From positions 1-36,981 of the forward strand of contig JAFYEM010000016.1 of NCBI GenBank assembly GCA_017544265.1: DNA of 36,981 bases, given 5' to 3'. The stretch's first letter is position 1, and the number at the start of each line of letters is the position of its first letter. This document shows positions 7,560-16,663 of this stretch, in pieces. A program made the translations under genes and the position numbers. The stretch is from Bacteroidales bacterium (lineage in GTDB: Bacteria > Bacteroidota > Bacteroidia > Bacteroidales > UBA932). The notes under the pieces were generated by a model. The model was not told the origin of the DNA, made no database searches, and worked only from the letters and a program-made list of their open reading frames with translations.

Positions 7560-7590
7560 CAAATATAGCAAAAACGCTAATCCCGGCAAA
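7560..7590 (-). promoter_or_regulatory. Promoter of the 217-residue hypothetical gene
   Basis: On the minus strand TTTG (7590-7587), a 19-base spacer and TATATTTG (7567-7560) form a perfect Bacteroidetes promoter, ending 23 bases before the ATG at 7536. It shows that this gene is transcribed separately from the regulator gene upstream. Confidence 0.75.
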
Positions 7591-7603
7591 ATAAGGCGGA
7601 ATC

Positions 7604-9199
7604 TTACAGGTGTATTGAATTCAAGCTTTCTTCAAATTTTTCCCGGCCGTTAATCGCGGCATTCCGGTACTTGACACGGTAGTTGAAGACGGTTGTCGTG
7701 GAAAGCCTGAGGAACTGGGCGATATGCCGGGATTCCGTCATCCCCAGTTTTATCAGGGCAAGAACCCTGATTTCATTTGAGAGTTTCCCGCCGGGATGGT
7801 CCGTCTGTATCCGTCCTTCGGGACGCAGCAACTCATTCAGTTGCTCAATGAAAGTCGGGAACAGACCGAGGAAAGTCTTGTCGAAGACATCATACAGGTT
7901 GGACAGTTCCTCATTGATAAACTTGTTCGAGCGGAGTTCCTGCTGCATGGCATCCATATCCATTCTCTTGGCCAGTACGCGCAACCTCGACCGATACCTT
8001 TCAAGCGCGTCAATATGGTTGGAGAACATGGAGAAAAAATGTCCCAAATACACTTCGTTTGTCCTGGTGGCCTCGTCAATGATCTTCATATTGTCATTGA
8101 TGGCCTTGTTGGCGCGGGTCAATTTATTGTTGTTGACTATCAACATTACGATTGCAGCTAAAAGCATGAGCAAAAAGAGCAGCAGCGAGATATTCAGGAA
8201 AACTGTAATAGACTTCTGCTTCTGGGATATCTGCTCATAGGCAATACCGATATCATACAGGCTTTCGCCTATCTGTTTCAGACGCCTCCTTGCGTCAGCA
8301 GCGAGGGCATCCTCGTAACATCTGCGGATATAACGGTATGCACGTTCCGTCATTCCCATGTCATAACACAGCTGAGCCACTTTGATCAAAGATCCGTACT
8401 CGCGGTTGGCACATTCTAAATCTTCCCGGGCGCTTAAGACATATCTCAGGAAAGAATTCCGGGCATCCCCCATAGTCTCATAGGCCTTTCCCATCCACCA
8501 GTTGACAATAGCTTTGTCATGCACTCCGATACTGTCGTCGTCTAGTTTATTCCGCAGTATAATGACAAGCTGGCCGCTTTTTCCTTCAGCTATCATCGAT
8601 TTCGAAAGGAAGATAAAGTAATTTATTTCATTCTTGTCTATGTTACGGACCGCCCTTTCAAGATGAAGATCTTCCAGATCCAGGAACTCACTTTGCGCAT
8701 ACTTGTCACTGAAGGAAAGAACCAGATTATGGTATATTTCATAAAGCAACAAATCTCTGCGCGGATCATTAAGGAAGAATGAGCCGGTGATGCTGTTCGC
8801 ATTCAAGATAACATCAAGCGCCTCCTGATACATAGACGAAGTAATGTAGCGGGAGGAAATATCAGCTGCAGCATCATTAATAAGTTCAGAATCATTGAGA
8901 GTCCGGGCCAGCAATTCCTTGCGGTGGGCATAAAAAAAAGCAGAATCAGAGTTCCACATCTCGTACTCGTCAAACAAGGAATCATAGATATCATATAACT
9001 GGCTGCGCCCTTCAGCAAAAGGAATCAGCCGTTGCAGCGAATCGATACGGATTTCCTTTCTGCGGGCATAGATATCAGAATTGTCCAGGGCCTGGTCGAG
9101 GGAAACAAGTGCATCCTCAAGTTCGGGCTCCAAACTCACATGTCCGATGTTACAGGAGGAGAAAACAATAAGACAAAATAAAAGAATACGAAAGCGCAT
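7604..9199 (-). CDS. DUF6377-like membrane-anchored transcriptional regulator with C-terminal HTH
   Basis: This 531-residue protein has an N-terminal signal with lipobox-like VFSSC (Cys16). A long helical, TPR-like sensor region (about 25-325) follows, then a single strong membrane segment (about 331-355). Next is a cytoplasmic coiled-coil region (about 358-475), with a C-terminal helix-turn-helix at about 480-525 (LIKLGMTESRHIAQFLRLST followed by VFNYRVKYRN). This is the architecture of DUF6377 proteins, which sit beside SusC/SusD-type loci and are presumed to pass a periplasmic signal straight to DNA, without a kinase step. It is divergent from the 22-kb operon across a 222-bp intergenic region, so it is the obvious candidate regulator of it. 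The ligand is unknown. Confidence 0.85.
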   Translation of the reverse strand: MRFRILLFCLIVFSSCNIGHVSLEPELEDALVSLDQALDNSDIYARRKEIRIDSLQRLIPFAEGRSQLYDIYDSLFDEYEMWNSDSAFFYAHRKELLARTLNDSELINDAAADISSRYITSSMYQEALDVILNANSITGSFFLNDPRRDLLLYEIYHNLVLSFSDKYAQSEFLDLEDLHLERAVRNIDKNEINYFIFLSKSMIAEGKSGQLVIILRNKLDDDSIGVHDKAIVNWWMGKAYETMGDARNSFLRYVLSAREDLECANREYGSLIKVAQLCYDMGMTERAYRYIRRCYEDALAADARRRLKQIGESLYDIGIAYEQISQKQKSITVFLNISLLLFLLMLLAAIVMLIVNNNKLTRANKAINDNMKIIDEATRTNEVYLGHFFSMFSNHIDALERYRSRLRVLAKRMDMDAMQQELRSNKFINEELSNLYDVFDKTFLGLFPTFIEQLNELLRPEGRIQTDHPGGKLSNEIRVLALIKLGMTESRHIAQFLRLSTTTVFNYRVKYRNAAINGREKFEESLNSIHL

Positions 9200-9211
9200 A
9201 CAAATCAGTTT

Positions 9212-9311
9212 ACAAGTGCAAAATTACTAATTTTTCATAATAATCAAACCCGGAACCACTACTATTTGACTACATACAATTTATGACTAACATGTGCAAA
9301 GTTAATAGATT
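9212..9311. repeat. Imperfect direct repeat in the divergent promoter region, possible operator
   Basis: Two 22-base segments at 9212-9233 and 9290-9311 match at 17 positions with the common core ACAwGTGCAAArTTA; their starts are 78 bases apart. The first overlaps the regulator's -7 box. The second, read on the minus strand, contains TAACTTTG and could be an alternative -7 box. A third, shorter TTTTGCAAAA palindrome lies at 9390-9399 beside the operon promoter. A binding site for the DUF6377-like regulator is possible but unproven. Confidence 0.35.
9219..9248 (-). promoter_or_regulatory. Promoter of the regulator gene
   Basis: On the minus strand TTTG (9248-9245), an 18-base spacer and TAATTTTG (9226-9219) match the consensus exactly; the -7 box ends 19 bases before the regulator ATG at 9199. 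The leader is therefore very short. Confidence 0.7.
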
Positions 9312-9356
9312 AACTATATTTTAGTATAATAATTAACTACTTTCGGAGCAGACAGT

Positions 9357-9388
9357 ATTGTCTCCGACTCCGACACGATGTAATTTTG
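9357..9388 (+). promoter_or_regulatory. Promoter of the SusC/SusD-EEP-fimbrillin operon
   Basis: ATTG (9357-9360, preceded by T), a 20-base spacer and TAATTTTG (9381-9388) fit the Bacteroidetes pattern, with a perfect -7 box. Transcription would begin around 9393-9397. A start at TTG 9386 is then impossible, which moves the first gene's start to TTG 9416 or 9422. Confidence 0.7.
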
Positions 9389-9421
9389 CTTTTGCAAAAA
9401 AACACTAAGACTGGATTGACC

Positions 9422-11785
9422 TTGAGCATAGAAAACTTCATCCGAAGGCTTGTTATTCTGCTGTGGCTGTGTTACTTACCGGCCTGCACTCCCGAGTCAG
9501 GCAAAATCGGCAGTCCTGCGGCCCGGGAAGGGGAAGAGATACCTCTTGACGAGGGGAAAGTCAGAATGACCATACGCTTTGCCGCTGACGAGGGCATTTT
9601 CTCTGAGAGCACTTACCCGATAGACTTTTCCGGCAAGACCGTGGTCGTTAACGGGGTCGATTATTCGCCGGGAAAAGACTCCAAATCCGGGACATGGTTC
9701 GTGGATATCGAGCCCTCTCCTTTCGGCGTCAATGTGGCCTACCTTATTGAGAAGGATACCCCCCACCAATGGTTCGGCGAAGACCCTGCCAGCGACATCC
9801 TGATTCCAAACATGCAGTCGCTGCACAGGAAAGCCGACCTGACGGCTATCCCCTTCTGCGCTGTCACAAACCCCTCAAGTGGAGACTTCCTGGATTTCCG
9901 TCCACCATTTGCCGTACTCGACTTTTCCGTTCCCGGCGATATAGTTTCCCTGAAGTTGTCTTCTTCCGCAGCGGTGTGCGGACTGGTTTCCTATCACCGT
10001 TCAGACAACAGCTTCATATTCAACGGCAAGGCGAAAGAACTGGTACTAAACTGCACCGGAGTGTCTGAAAACCCGTCCGGACACTATCCTGTCATGGTTT
10101 TCGGCCAGGACCTGACGGATGTAAAAGTAAGAGCCGTGGACCGTAGCCACAAATACATCGAAGCGAATCTGGGAGATATAGAACTGGAGCCCGGAGACTT
10201 ACGGAGTTTCAGTCTGGACGGCAGCGCTCCGCATGGCCTGCTTTGGTTCGAGGGTTTCGACCTTTGCTGCTGGGGCGGAGATCCTGTGGAAGGAAACAGC
10301 GGCCTTTATCCATCTCAGTCCGCACCTGCACTTAGCGGAGACGACAGCCTGGACGGGTACGAATACGCGAGGAACACTGTGGACGCCTCCTTCCCCGGCT
10401 CCGGATTCATCCAGCTCAGCTTCCAGGACAATGCCAGCACGGTTTCAGAAAACCACAGCATGTCGGATTCCTATATCAGAAGCCGCGGCTTTGACGATTA
10501 CATGTACATGCTCAGGTGCCGGGAATGCCCAGGATACATTTCAGTGGGCACCGGAAGCAGCGGCAGGGGCATTTTTTCACTGTATCCGCTAAAGAGTATC
10601 AGTTCAGTCAAGAATCTTGAAGTTTCATTCCGAATTTGCATGGATCCTTCCGCAAATGATGACGTCCAGTTCATGGCGGCGGGCAGTTCTGCAGTCATAC
10701 GGGAATGGTATCTGGACGGGGAAAAGGGCGATGCCGGCATGGCCGTACTCAAGCGGACCACTTCGGCTCTGACAATGGACAAAGAGACTCTTGGCGGAGG
10801 CGGAAAATGGAAAAGTGTCAGAGTCCTTATCGACAACTGCACGGATGCAACCGCACTGCAGTGGCAGGCCGCTTCGGCGGAGCCGGGCAACCATGGCTTC
10901 TACCTTGACGATATCACTGTCAGGGAAGTACCCGGCAGCTGGACTTCACAGGGTCGGCTCAGGATACTGTACTGGAACATCCAGAACGGAATGTGGGCCA
11001 ACCAGTATGATTACGACGATTTCGTCGCGTTCGTAAACTGCTATTCTCCGGATATCTGCGTTTGGTGCGAGGCCAAAACCAACTATGAGAGCAATTCAGA
11101 CGTGTGGATAAGCCTGGAGGCGCCCTCCTATCTTCCTGACAACTGGGCACAGCTTGCCAAACGCTACGGGCACAGCTACGTCGGGATTTCCAGACGTGAC
11201 AAAGAGGCTTTCCCGCAGGTCGTGACCTCCCGCTACCCCGTTGAAAAATTGCTGCAACTGGGATATATAGAGGGCGAAGAGCCCATACTTCACGGAGCCG
11301 GAATGTTCAGGGTGGACACTCCAGAGGGAGCCTTCAACTTCGTCACTCTGCACCTGAACCCCTACGCCGAACAGGATTCTGAACGCCTTAGGGAAATTAC
11401 GAGGATTTTGGATGCGACACTGCTCAATGACAAGTGGACGGCAGGGCGCGGCTGGTTCCTGCTGGGTGATTTCAATTCGCACTCCCGAAAAGACAGCGCC
11501 TTCATAGACCTTGAAGAAAGTTCTCCAAAATACGACACGCACGACTATATAGCTGCTCACACCACGCTGGTCGATTTAATAGCCACCCGCTATCCCGGGA
11601 ACTATGTCAGCACAACATTCGGCTATTCGCGCTTTGACTATATATATATGGATGCTGCCTCCTACGGCAGGGTGCAGGATGCCGGAGTAATCACCACGGA
11701 GTGGTCTTCGCCATACTTTTCCGGCCTGGCCAATTTCTATATTCCATCCGACCACCGACCGATTTTGGTAGACTTAGACTATTGA
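9422..11785 (+). CDS. Multidomain lipoprotein with C-terminal endonuclease/exonuclease/phosphatase (EEP) domain
   Basis: This is the first gene of the operon, 787 residues from TTG 9422. No ATG exists upstream in frame; this TTG gives a normal lipoprotein signal (LPAC, Cys22) and lies after the predicted transcription start. Residues about 40-270 are a beta-rich segment faintly like fimbrillin domains. Residues about 275-500 look like a jelly-roll binding module ending GFYLDDITV. The C-terminal EEP domain (about 513-787) has the metal and catalytic set: Asn519 in YWNIQNG, Glu550 in WCEA, TLHL, Asp683 and Asn685 in GDFNS, and Asp777/His778 in SDHRP. EEP enzymes cleave phosphodiesters or phosphomonoesters (nucleic acids, sphingomyelin, inositol phosphates). 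Substrate is unknown; the location is probably outer membrane. Confidence 0.88.
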   Translation: MSIENFIRRLVILLWLCYLPACTPESGKIGSPAAREGEEIPLDEGKVRMTIRFAADEGIFSESTYPIDFSGKTVVVNGVDYSPGKDSKSGTWFVDIEPSPFGVNVAYLIEKDTPHQWFGEDPASDILIPNMQSLHRKADLTAIPFCAVTNPSSGDFLDFRPPFAVLDFSVPGDIVSLKLSSSAAVCGLVSYHRSDNSFIFNGKAKELVLNCTGVSENPSGHYPVMVFGQDLTDVKVRAVDRSHKYIEANLGDIELEPGDLRSFSLDGSAPHGLLWFEGFDLCCWGGDPVEGNSGLYPSQSAPALSGDDSLDGYEYARNTVDASFPGSGFIQLSFQDNASTVSENHSMSDSYIRSRGFDDYMYMLRCRECPGYISVGTGSSGRGIFSLYPLKSISSVKNLEVSFRICMDPSANDDVQFMAAGSSAVIREWYLDGEKGDAGMAVLKRTTSALTMDKETLGGGGKWKSVRVLIDNCTDATALQWQAASAEPGNHGFYLDDITVREVPGSWTSQGRLRILYWNIQNGMWANQYDYDDFVAFVNCYSPDICVWCEAKTNYESNSDVWISLEAPSYLPDNWAQLAKRYGHSYVGISRRDKEAFPQVVTSRYPVEKLLQLGYIEGEEPILHGAGMFRVDTPEGAFNFVTLHLNPYAEQDSERLREITRILDATLLNDKWTAGRGWFLLGDFNSHSRKDSAFIDLEESSPKYDTHDYIAAHTTLVDLIATRYPGNYVSTTFGYSRFDYIYMDAASYGRVQDAGVITTEWSSPYFSGLANFYIPSDHRPILVDLDY

Positions 11786-11789
11786 TGCC

Positions 11790-12776
11790 ATGAAAAAAAT
11801 ACTGTCCAGAATAATATTGCCTGCCGCAATCTGCATAGCGGCCGTTCTGTGTGTAAGCGCCGGCAGAAAAGACCAGAAGACCATCCGCCTGCTTTACTGG
11901 AATATCCAGAACGGAATGTGGGACGGACAGGGGGACAATTACGACCGCTTCGTGAACTGGGTGAAGGACAAGGACCCGGATATATGCGTATGGTGCGAGG
12001 CGGAGGACCACAAGATAACCGGCACGAGCAAGTCCATTCCGGAGGCAGAAAGATATCTTCTCCACGGAGGGTGGAAAGAACTGATGCAGCGATACGGGCA
12101 CCAATATATGTTTGTATCTGGCCGACGGGACGCCTTCCCCCAGGTAATCACCTCCAAATTTCCCATAGACACTGTGGGGCAGTTCATCGGCGAAAAGCCG
12201 GACTCCGTAATCCAGCACGGAGCCGGCTGGGCGCGTATAGTCATCGAAGGCAAGGAATTCAACATCGTGACTCTGCACCTGCAGCCGTTCGGCTACTACC
12301 GGGGCATTCCCAAAGAGCAGCGGGAGGAGTCCAAGAAAAATTACGGAGGAGAGAAATACCGCAGGATGGAGATGGAATGGATACTTAACCATACCACAAG
12401 GACTGTTGAGAACCCGGGAAAGGGTCTTTGGATGATGATGGGAGACTTCAACTCCCGCTCCAGGAAAGACAACTTCAAATATAAATGGTCGGACGCCAGC
12501 GAGGACTTCCTCACCCACAATTACATCGAGGAGACCGCACCTTATTATTATGATGTGATTGCCGAAATGTACCCCGGGACATTTGTCACTTCGACCTACG
12601 GGCAGGCCCGCGTGGACTATATCTACGTGACCAAGCCTGTCCTGAAGGCCATCACCTATGCGGAGACCATCAGGGACTCCTACACAAAGCCTGTCTATTC
12701 CGGCGTCTCAAACTTTTACAATCCATCCGACCATCTCCCAATAATGATGGACATAAACCTAAAAAAGATAAAATGA
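11790..12776 (+). CDS. Secreted endonuclease/exonuclease/phosphatase family protein
   Basis: This 328-residue single-domain EEP enzyme has a signal peptide (about 1-24, ending VSA) and no clear lipobox. All catalytic blocks are intact: Asn38 in YWNIQNG, Glu70 in WCEAED, His163 in TLHL, Asp219 and Asn221 in GDFNS, and Asp314/His315 in SDHLP. It is a close paralogue of the C-terminal domain of the preceding protein: both share WNIQNGMW, PDICVWCEA, FPQV and YSG(V/L).NFY. It starts 4 bases after that gene and overlaps the next by 4 bases, so the pair is translationally coupled. Metal-dependent hydrolysis of a phosphate ester or phosphodiester in the periplasm is the expected role. Confidence 0.93.
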   Translation: MKKILSRIILPAAICIAAVLCVSAGRKDQKTIRLLYWNIQNGMWDGQGDNYDRFVNWVKDKDPDICVWCEAEDHKITGTSKSIPEAERYLLHGGWKELMQRYGHQYMFVSGRRDAFPQVITSKFPIDTVGQFIGEKPDSVIQHGAGWARIVIEGKEFNIVTLHLQPFGYYRGIPKEQREESKKNYGGEKYRRMEMEWILNHTTRTVENPGKGLWMMMGDFNSRSRKDNFKYKWSDASEDFLTHNYIEETAPYYYDVIAEMYPGTFVTSTYGQARVDYIYVTKPVLKAITYAETIRDSYTKPVYSGVSNFYNPSDHLPIMMDINLKKIK

Positions 12777-13594
12777 GAATCATAAAACTGGTATTGGCCA
12801 TGCTGCCGTGCGCGGCTCTGCTGTGCTCCTGTACGGTAAAAAATTCCGCCCCGGGGCGCATCCAGATAACTGCTGCCGACGGCTCGGCTGTATCCAAAAC
12901 CGTCTATATCCCCCTCGAAGGAGAATCCTCCAGTCTGAATGTCCGCTCGGAAGAAGACGTGGATATATTCTACAAGCAGGCCAGTGGCACGTCCGAGGAC
13001 TGGTTCACCATCTCGGACATCCGCAGGGAGGCTCCTGGAGAATATACCGTCAGCTACACGGCAAAAGCGCTCGGCAACACTCTGGACCTTCGCTCCGGCT
13101 CGCTGTGCTTTGTGTCACCCGACAACTATCTGGGTGCCTTCCTTTCCATACGCCAGGGCTATCAGAAAATATGGGAGACTGCTTTCTCAGGAAACGGACT
13201 CGCCGTCGAGCCGGGAAAATCATGGACCAGCAAGACCATGGACGGAATCAGTTCCATACAGGATGCATGGCTTTCTTTCAATGCCAGGGCCGATGCGGTT
13301 GGGGATAATGCCGGTCAGTTCCCGCTTGTGGTCAGTCTGGACGGCGGCGCCAGCTTCATGGACATCAACCGCTCTTCTTATCAGTTGGACGTCCAGGCCA
13401 GCGATACTTTCGGCGCAGACAACTTCTTCAAGCTGCACATATACAACGGAGGCCGGGTTTTCAGTTCCGAAAGCACCGTCAGTTTCTCTGTGCCCGCGGA
13501 ATTATCCTCGGTCATCCGGATCGGCAGCGTGTCCATATACGAAATTCCCGTTGAAAGCAACGGAATAACCGGAATATCAGAATCAGATGAATAA
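12773..13594 (+). CDS. BACON-domain lipoprotein with C-terminal beta-sandwich
   Basis: This 273-residue lipoprotein (Cys20 after ALLCS) has an N-terminal BACON-like Ig fold (about 30-130), recognisable from DWFTIS, the AKALGNTLDLRSG turn and the LCFVSP strand. BACON domains occur in Bacteroidales surface proteins and are thought to act as spacers or to bind glycan or protein ligands. The C-terminal part (about 135-265; ETAFSGNGLAVEPGKSW, then FKLHIYNGG) is a second beta-sandwich without a family name I can give. It overlaps the preceding and following genes (ATGA at 12773-12776; 8 bases with susC), implying coupled translation. A surface-located accessory binding role is inferred. Confidence 0.8.
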   Translation: MRIIKLVLAMLPCAALLCSCTVKNSAPGRIQITAADGSAVSKTVYIPLEGESSSLNVRSEEDVDIFYKQASGTSEDWFTISDIRREAPGEYTVSYTAKALGNTLDLRSGSLCFVSPDNYLGAFLSIRQGYQKIWETAFSGNGLAVEPGKSWTSKTMDGISSIQDAWLSFNARADAVGDNAGQFPLVVSLDGGASFMDINRSSYQLDVQASDTFGADNFFKLHIYNGGRVFSSESTVSFSVPAELSSVIRIGSVSIYEIPVESNGITGISESDE

Positions 13595-16500
13595 AAGAAG
13601 CATTTTACTGACTCCCCTTCTGCTGCTGTGCGGGATTGCCGCATGGGCGCAGAACATCACCGTGGGCGGCACCGTATCTGACGAAGCCGGAGAACCGCTG
13701 CCCTCGGCCATAATCGTGGCGAAACCGAGTGCCGACGGGCAGGTACGTACCTCCGTGACAGCCGATACCAAAGGCCAATTCAGCATAGAATGCCTTCCGT
13801 CCGACATCCTGACTGTCTATTTCCTTGGATACGACGACGCCGTTGTGCCGGTCGAAGGCAAGCATATCCTCGACATAGTCATGCAGCCCAGCAGTTCGAC
13901 GCGCCTTAATGAAGCGGTGGTTGTGGGTTACGGAAGCGTGAGCAAATCGGATTTGACAGGGAGTGTCACCAACGTTAAAATGGGCGATGTCCGTTCGTCC
14001 GCCATCACAGGTATCGACCAGGCCCTGCAGGGCAGGATCGCCGGTGCGGAGATAATGAGCACGACCGGTGACCCCGGTGCGGGAACTTCCATCCGCATCC
14101 GCGGTACCCGAAGCATCAGCGCGTCAAACGAACCCCTGATAGTGCTGGACGGCGTGGTCGATGCGGTGACCGACCTGAATGAGATAAATCCGGCCGACAT
14201 CGAGTCTATTTCGGTTCTCAAAGATGCGTCATCGACGGCAATCTACGGCGCCAGGGGCAGCAACGGAGTAATCCTTATAACCACAAAAGAAGCAGCCGTG
14301 AGCGGCAATGTGAGCGTAACCGCGAAGATAAGCGGAGGCGTGTCCATGCTGCCGTCCAAACTGGACATCATGAACGCCACCCAGTTCGCCAACTACTGGA
14401 ATGAGTTCGCCCAGCTCGGTGTCACTTACGCGGACAGGAGCACTGCCACCCCGGTCAGCGGCCTCGCCATAGCCGATCCTGCTTCCCTCGGGAAAGGAAC
14501 CGACTGGATTGACGAGATTACCCGGGTCGCGCCGTACAATTCCGAGCAGATATCAGTAAGCGGAATGATGGGCAAGACCAAATACTATGCTTCATTCAAC
14601 CATACCGACAACCGGGGCATCATCAAGAACAGCGGCGTAAGGGACCTCATCGGCCGGTTCAACGCATCCACTGACCTGTTCAAGTGGCTGAACGCCGGGA
14701 TCCGACTGTCCTACAACTACAGGGACACGGACGAGAACGTCGCATCCGTGGGCGGTACGGGGCTGTACAATTCAGCTATCTACCTCTCCCCTCTTATGGC
14801 TCCGGACGCCGTAGTGAACCCTCTTAACACTACCGGTGCGAAGATAACCCTCCCCACCTACCATGTGAAGGAATCCACCAAGAAGGCGCTCCGCAGCATG
14901 TTCACCATCGCCGGATACGCCATCGCCAAAATCAACGACCACACCCAGTTCAAGACCCAGGCTTCCTTCTTCCGCTTCGACCGCAACATGTACCAGTACT
15001 GGCCCTCCACTCTTCCCAGCAGAAGCGAAGGACAGGGCGGCTCGGCGACCCGGCAGTACTACAACGAGAACAAGATTACCTGGGACAACACCTTCAACTG
15101 GAACCGCAAATTCGGCGGCAGCCATTATCTGGGAGTCATGGCAGGCTCGTCCCTCTATTCCTTCATCAGCAACAACTTCTCCCTTTCCGGACAGGGCTAC
15201 CAGGTGGATGCAGTAAAATGGAATAACATGAATGCGGTCCTGGACAAGAACACCTACAATGCAGGCACCGCGGAGACCAACAAGCGGACGCTTTCCTTCT
15301 TCGGCCGTATCAATTACGACTACAAGAAACGCTATTACCTCACGTTCACGGCCCGCGCCGACGGCGCCTCAAACTTCGCACGCAACAACAAATGGGGCTT
15401 CTTCCCCTCCGGAGCTTTCCGCTGGAACATCCACAACGAGCCCTTCATGAGGAACCTGTCGGCCATAGACGAACTGTCCGTCAAACTCAGTTACGGACGC
15501 TCCGGCAACGACGCCATTCCCGTCTATCGCTCACTTGCCGCCCTTTCTTCCACCACCGGCGGATATATCTTCGACGGACAGCAGCCGGTATCCTATTACC
15601 CGTCGAGGATTGTATCGCCGGACCTGCGCTGGGAAAAGACAGACCTTGTGAACCTTGCGGTCACAGGTTCCTTCTTCAACAGCCGTCTGAATTTCACGGC
15701 CGAGGCCTATTACGCCTATACTTCCGACCTTCTCCTCTACGTCCAGGTAGCGCAGCAGTCCGGTTATTCCAGCCGACTCGCCAATATCGGCGCCACCTCC
15801 AACAAGGGACTTGAACTTTCCATAGACTCCAGGAACATCGTAAAGCGCGGATTCGTCTGGAGCACTTCGTTCACTATTTCCCACAACACCCAGAGGGTCG
15901 AGGACATCGGCGGAGAGAATTTCATAATGGCCTATGCGGCACCTTCCACCGGCTACATGATGTACGGCTACGTGAAAGGATACCCCATCAACTCGCTCTG
16001 GGGCTTCCAGGCCGCCGGCGTCTGGCACAACCAGGAAGAAATCGAGCGCAACGAAGTCACCCATGCCGTTGTCTCCAGAAACGGCAGCACGGCCCTCGGA
16101 TACCCTGTCTATGTGGACCGCAACCATGACGGCGTACTCAACAGCGAAGACCTCACCTATCTCGGCAACGCCGACCCCGTAGTATATGGCGGACTCCAGA
16201 ACACCTTCATAATAGGAAAATTCAATCTGGGTATCTACCTGGCCTATTCCATAGGCGGAAAAATTTTCAATTATTCAGAACTGTTCATGGCGGGTTCCCA
16301 GCGCACCAACCAGTACACTTACATGGTCAACGCATGGCACCCCACCAAGAATCCTGATTCCAACCTGCCTCGCGCAGGCATATTCGACGAAGATGTGCAC
16401 AGCACCCGCCAGCTGCACGACGCATCCTACCTCCGCCTTAAGAGCGTCACGCTTTCCTATACATGGAACATTCGCAAAAAGTTCCTCAAGGACATCACCT

Positions 16501-16658
16501 TCGGCGTGTCCGGTGAGAACCTGCTCCTTCTGAAGGCCTATAACGGATTCGACCCGGACGTGTCCACATCCTCGGACGGCTCCACGCTGCGCCGCATGGA
16601 CCTCGGCGCCTATCCCAAGGCCAGGACAATCATCGGTTTCATTCAATTGAGATATTAA
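13587..16658 (+). CDS. susC: SusC-family TonB-dependent outer-membrane transporter
   Basis: This 1023-residue protein has a signal peptide (1 to about 21, AWAQ) and a carboxypeptidase-regulatory-like beta domain (about 24-105, GGTVSDEAGEPLP). The linker LNEAVVVGYGSVSKSDLTGSV is the family signature, and the plug domain (about 115-235) contains IRIRGTRS, VLDGVVD and the YGARGSNGVILITTKE block. A 22-strand barrel follows, ending AYPKARTIIGFIQLRY with a terminal aromatic. It forms the outer-membrane importer of a SusC/SusD pair and is powered by TonB. It overlaps the BACON lipoprotein gene and is followed 5 bases later by susD. Substrates of SusC proteins include glycans, peptides and other polymers, so the family alone does not define the cargo. 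The gene symbol denotes the family only. Confidence 0.97.
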   Translation: MNKRSILLTPLLLLCGIAAWAQNITVGGTVSDEAGEPLPSAIIVAKPSADGQVRTSVTADTKGQFSIECLPSDILTVYFLGYDDAVVPVEGKHILDIVMQPSSSTRLNEAVVVGYGSVSKSDLTGSVTNVKMGDVRSSAITGIDQALQGRIAGAEIMSTTGDPGAGTSIRIRGTRSISASNEPLIVLDGVVDAVTDLNEINPADIESISVLKDASSTAIYGARGSNGVILITTKEAAVSGNVSVTAKISGGVSMLPSKLDIMNATQFANYWNEFAQLGVTYADRSTATPVSGLAIADPASLGKGTDWIDEITRVAPYNSEQISVSGMMGKTKYYASFNHTDNRGIIKNSGVRDLIGRFNASTDLFKWLNAGIRLSYNYRDTDENVASVGGTGLYNSAIYLSPLMAPDAVVNPLNTTGAKITLPTYHVKESTKKALRSMFTIAGYAIAKINDHTQFKTQASFFRFDRNMYQYWPSTLPSRSEGQGGSATRQYYNENKITWDNTFNWNRKFGGSHYLGVMAGSSLYSFISNNFSLSGQGYQVDAVKWNNMNAVLDKNTYNAGTAETNKRTLSFFGRINYDYKKRYYLTFTARADGASNFARNNKWGFFPSGAFRWNIHNEPFMRNLSAIDELSVKLSYGRSGNDAIPVYRSLAALSSTTGGYIFDGQQPVSYYPSRIVSPDLRWEKTDLVNLAVTGSFFNSRLNFTAEAYYAYTSDLLLYVQVAQQSGYSSRLANIGATSNKGLELSIDSRNIVKRGFVWSTSFTISHNTQRVEDIGGENFIMAYAAPSTGYMMYGYVKGYPINSLWGFQAAGVWHNQEEIERNEVTHAVVSRNGSTALGYPVYVDRNHDGVLNSEDLTYLGNADPVVYGGLQNTFIIGKFNLGIYLAYSIGGKIFNYSELFMAGSQRTNQYTYMVNAWHPTKNPDSNLPRAGIFDEDVHSTRQLHDASYLRLKSVTLSYTWNIRKKFLKDITFGVSGENLLLLKAYNGFDPDVSTSSDGSTLRRMDLGAYPKARTIIGFIQLRY

Positions 16659-16663
16659 AGCCT

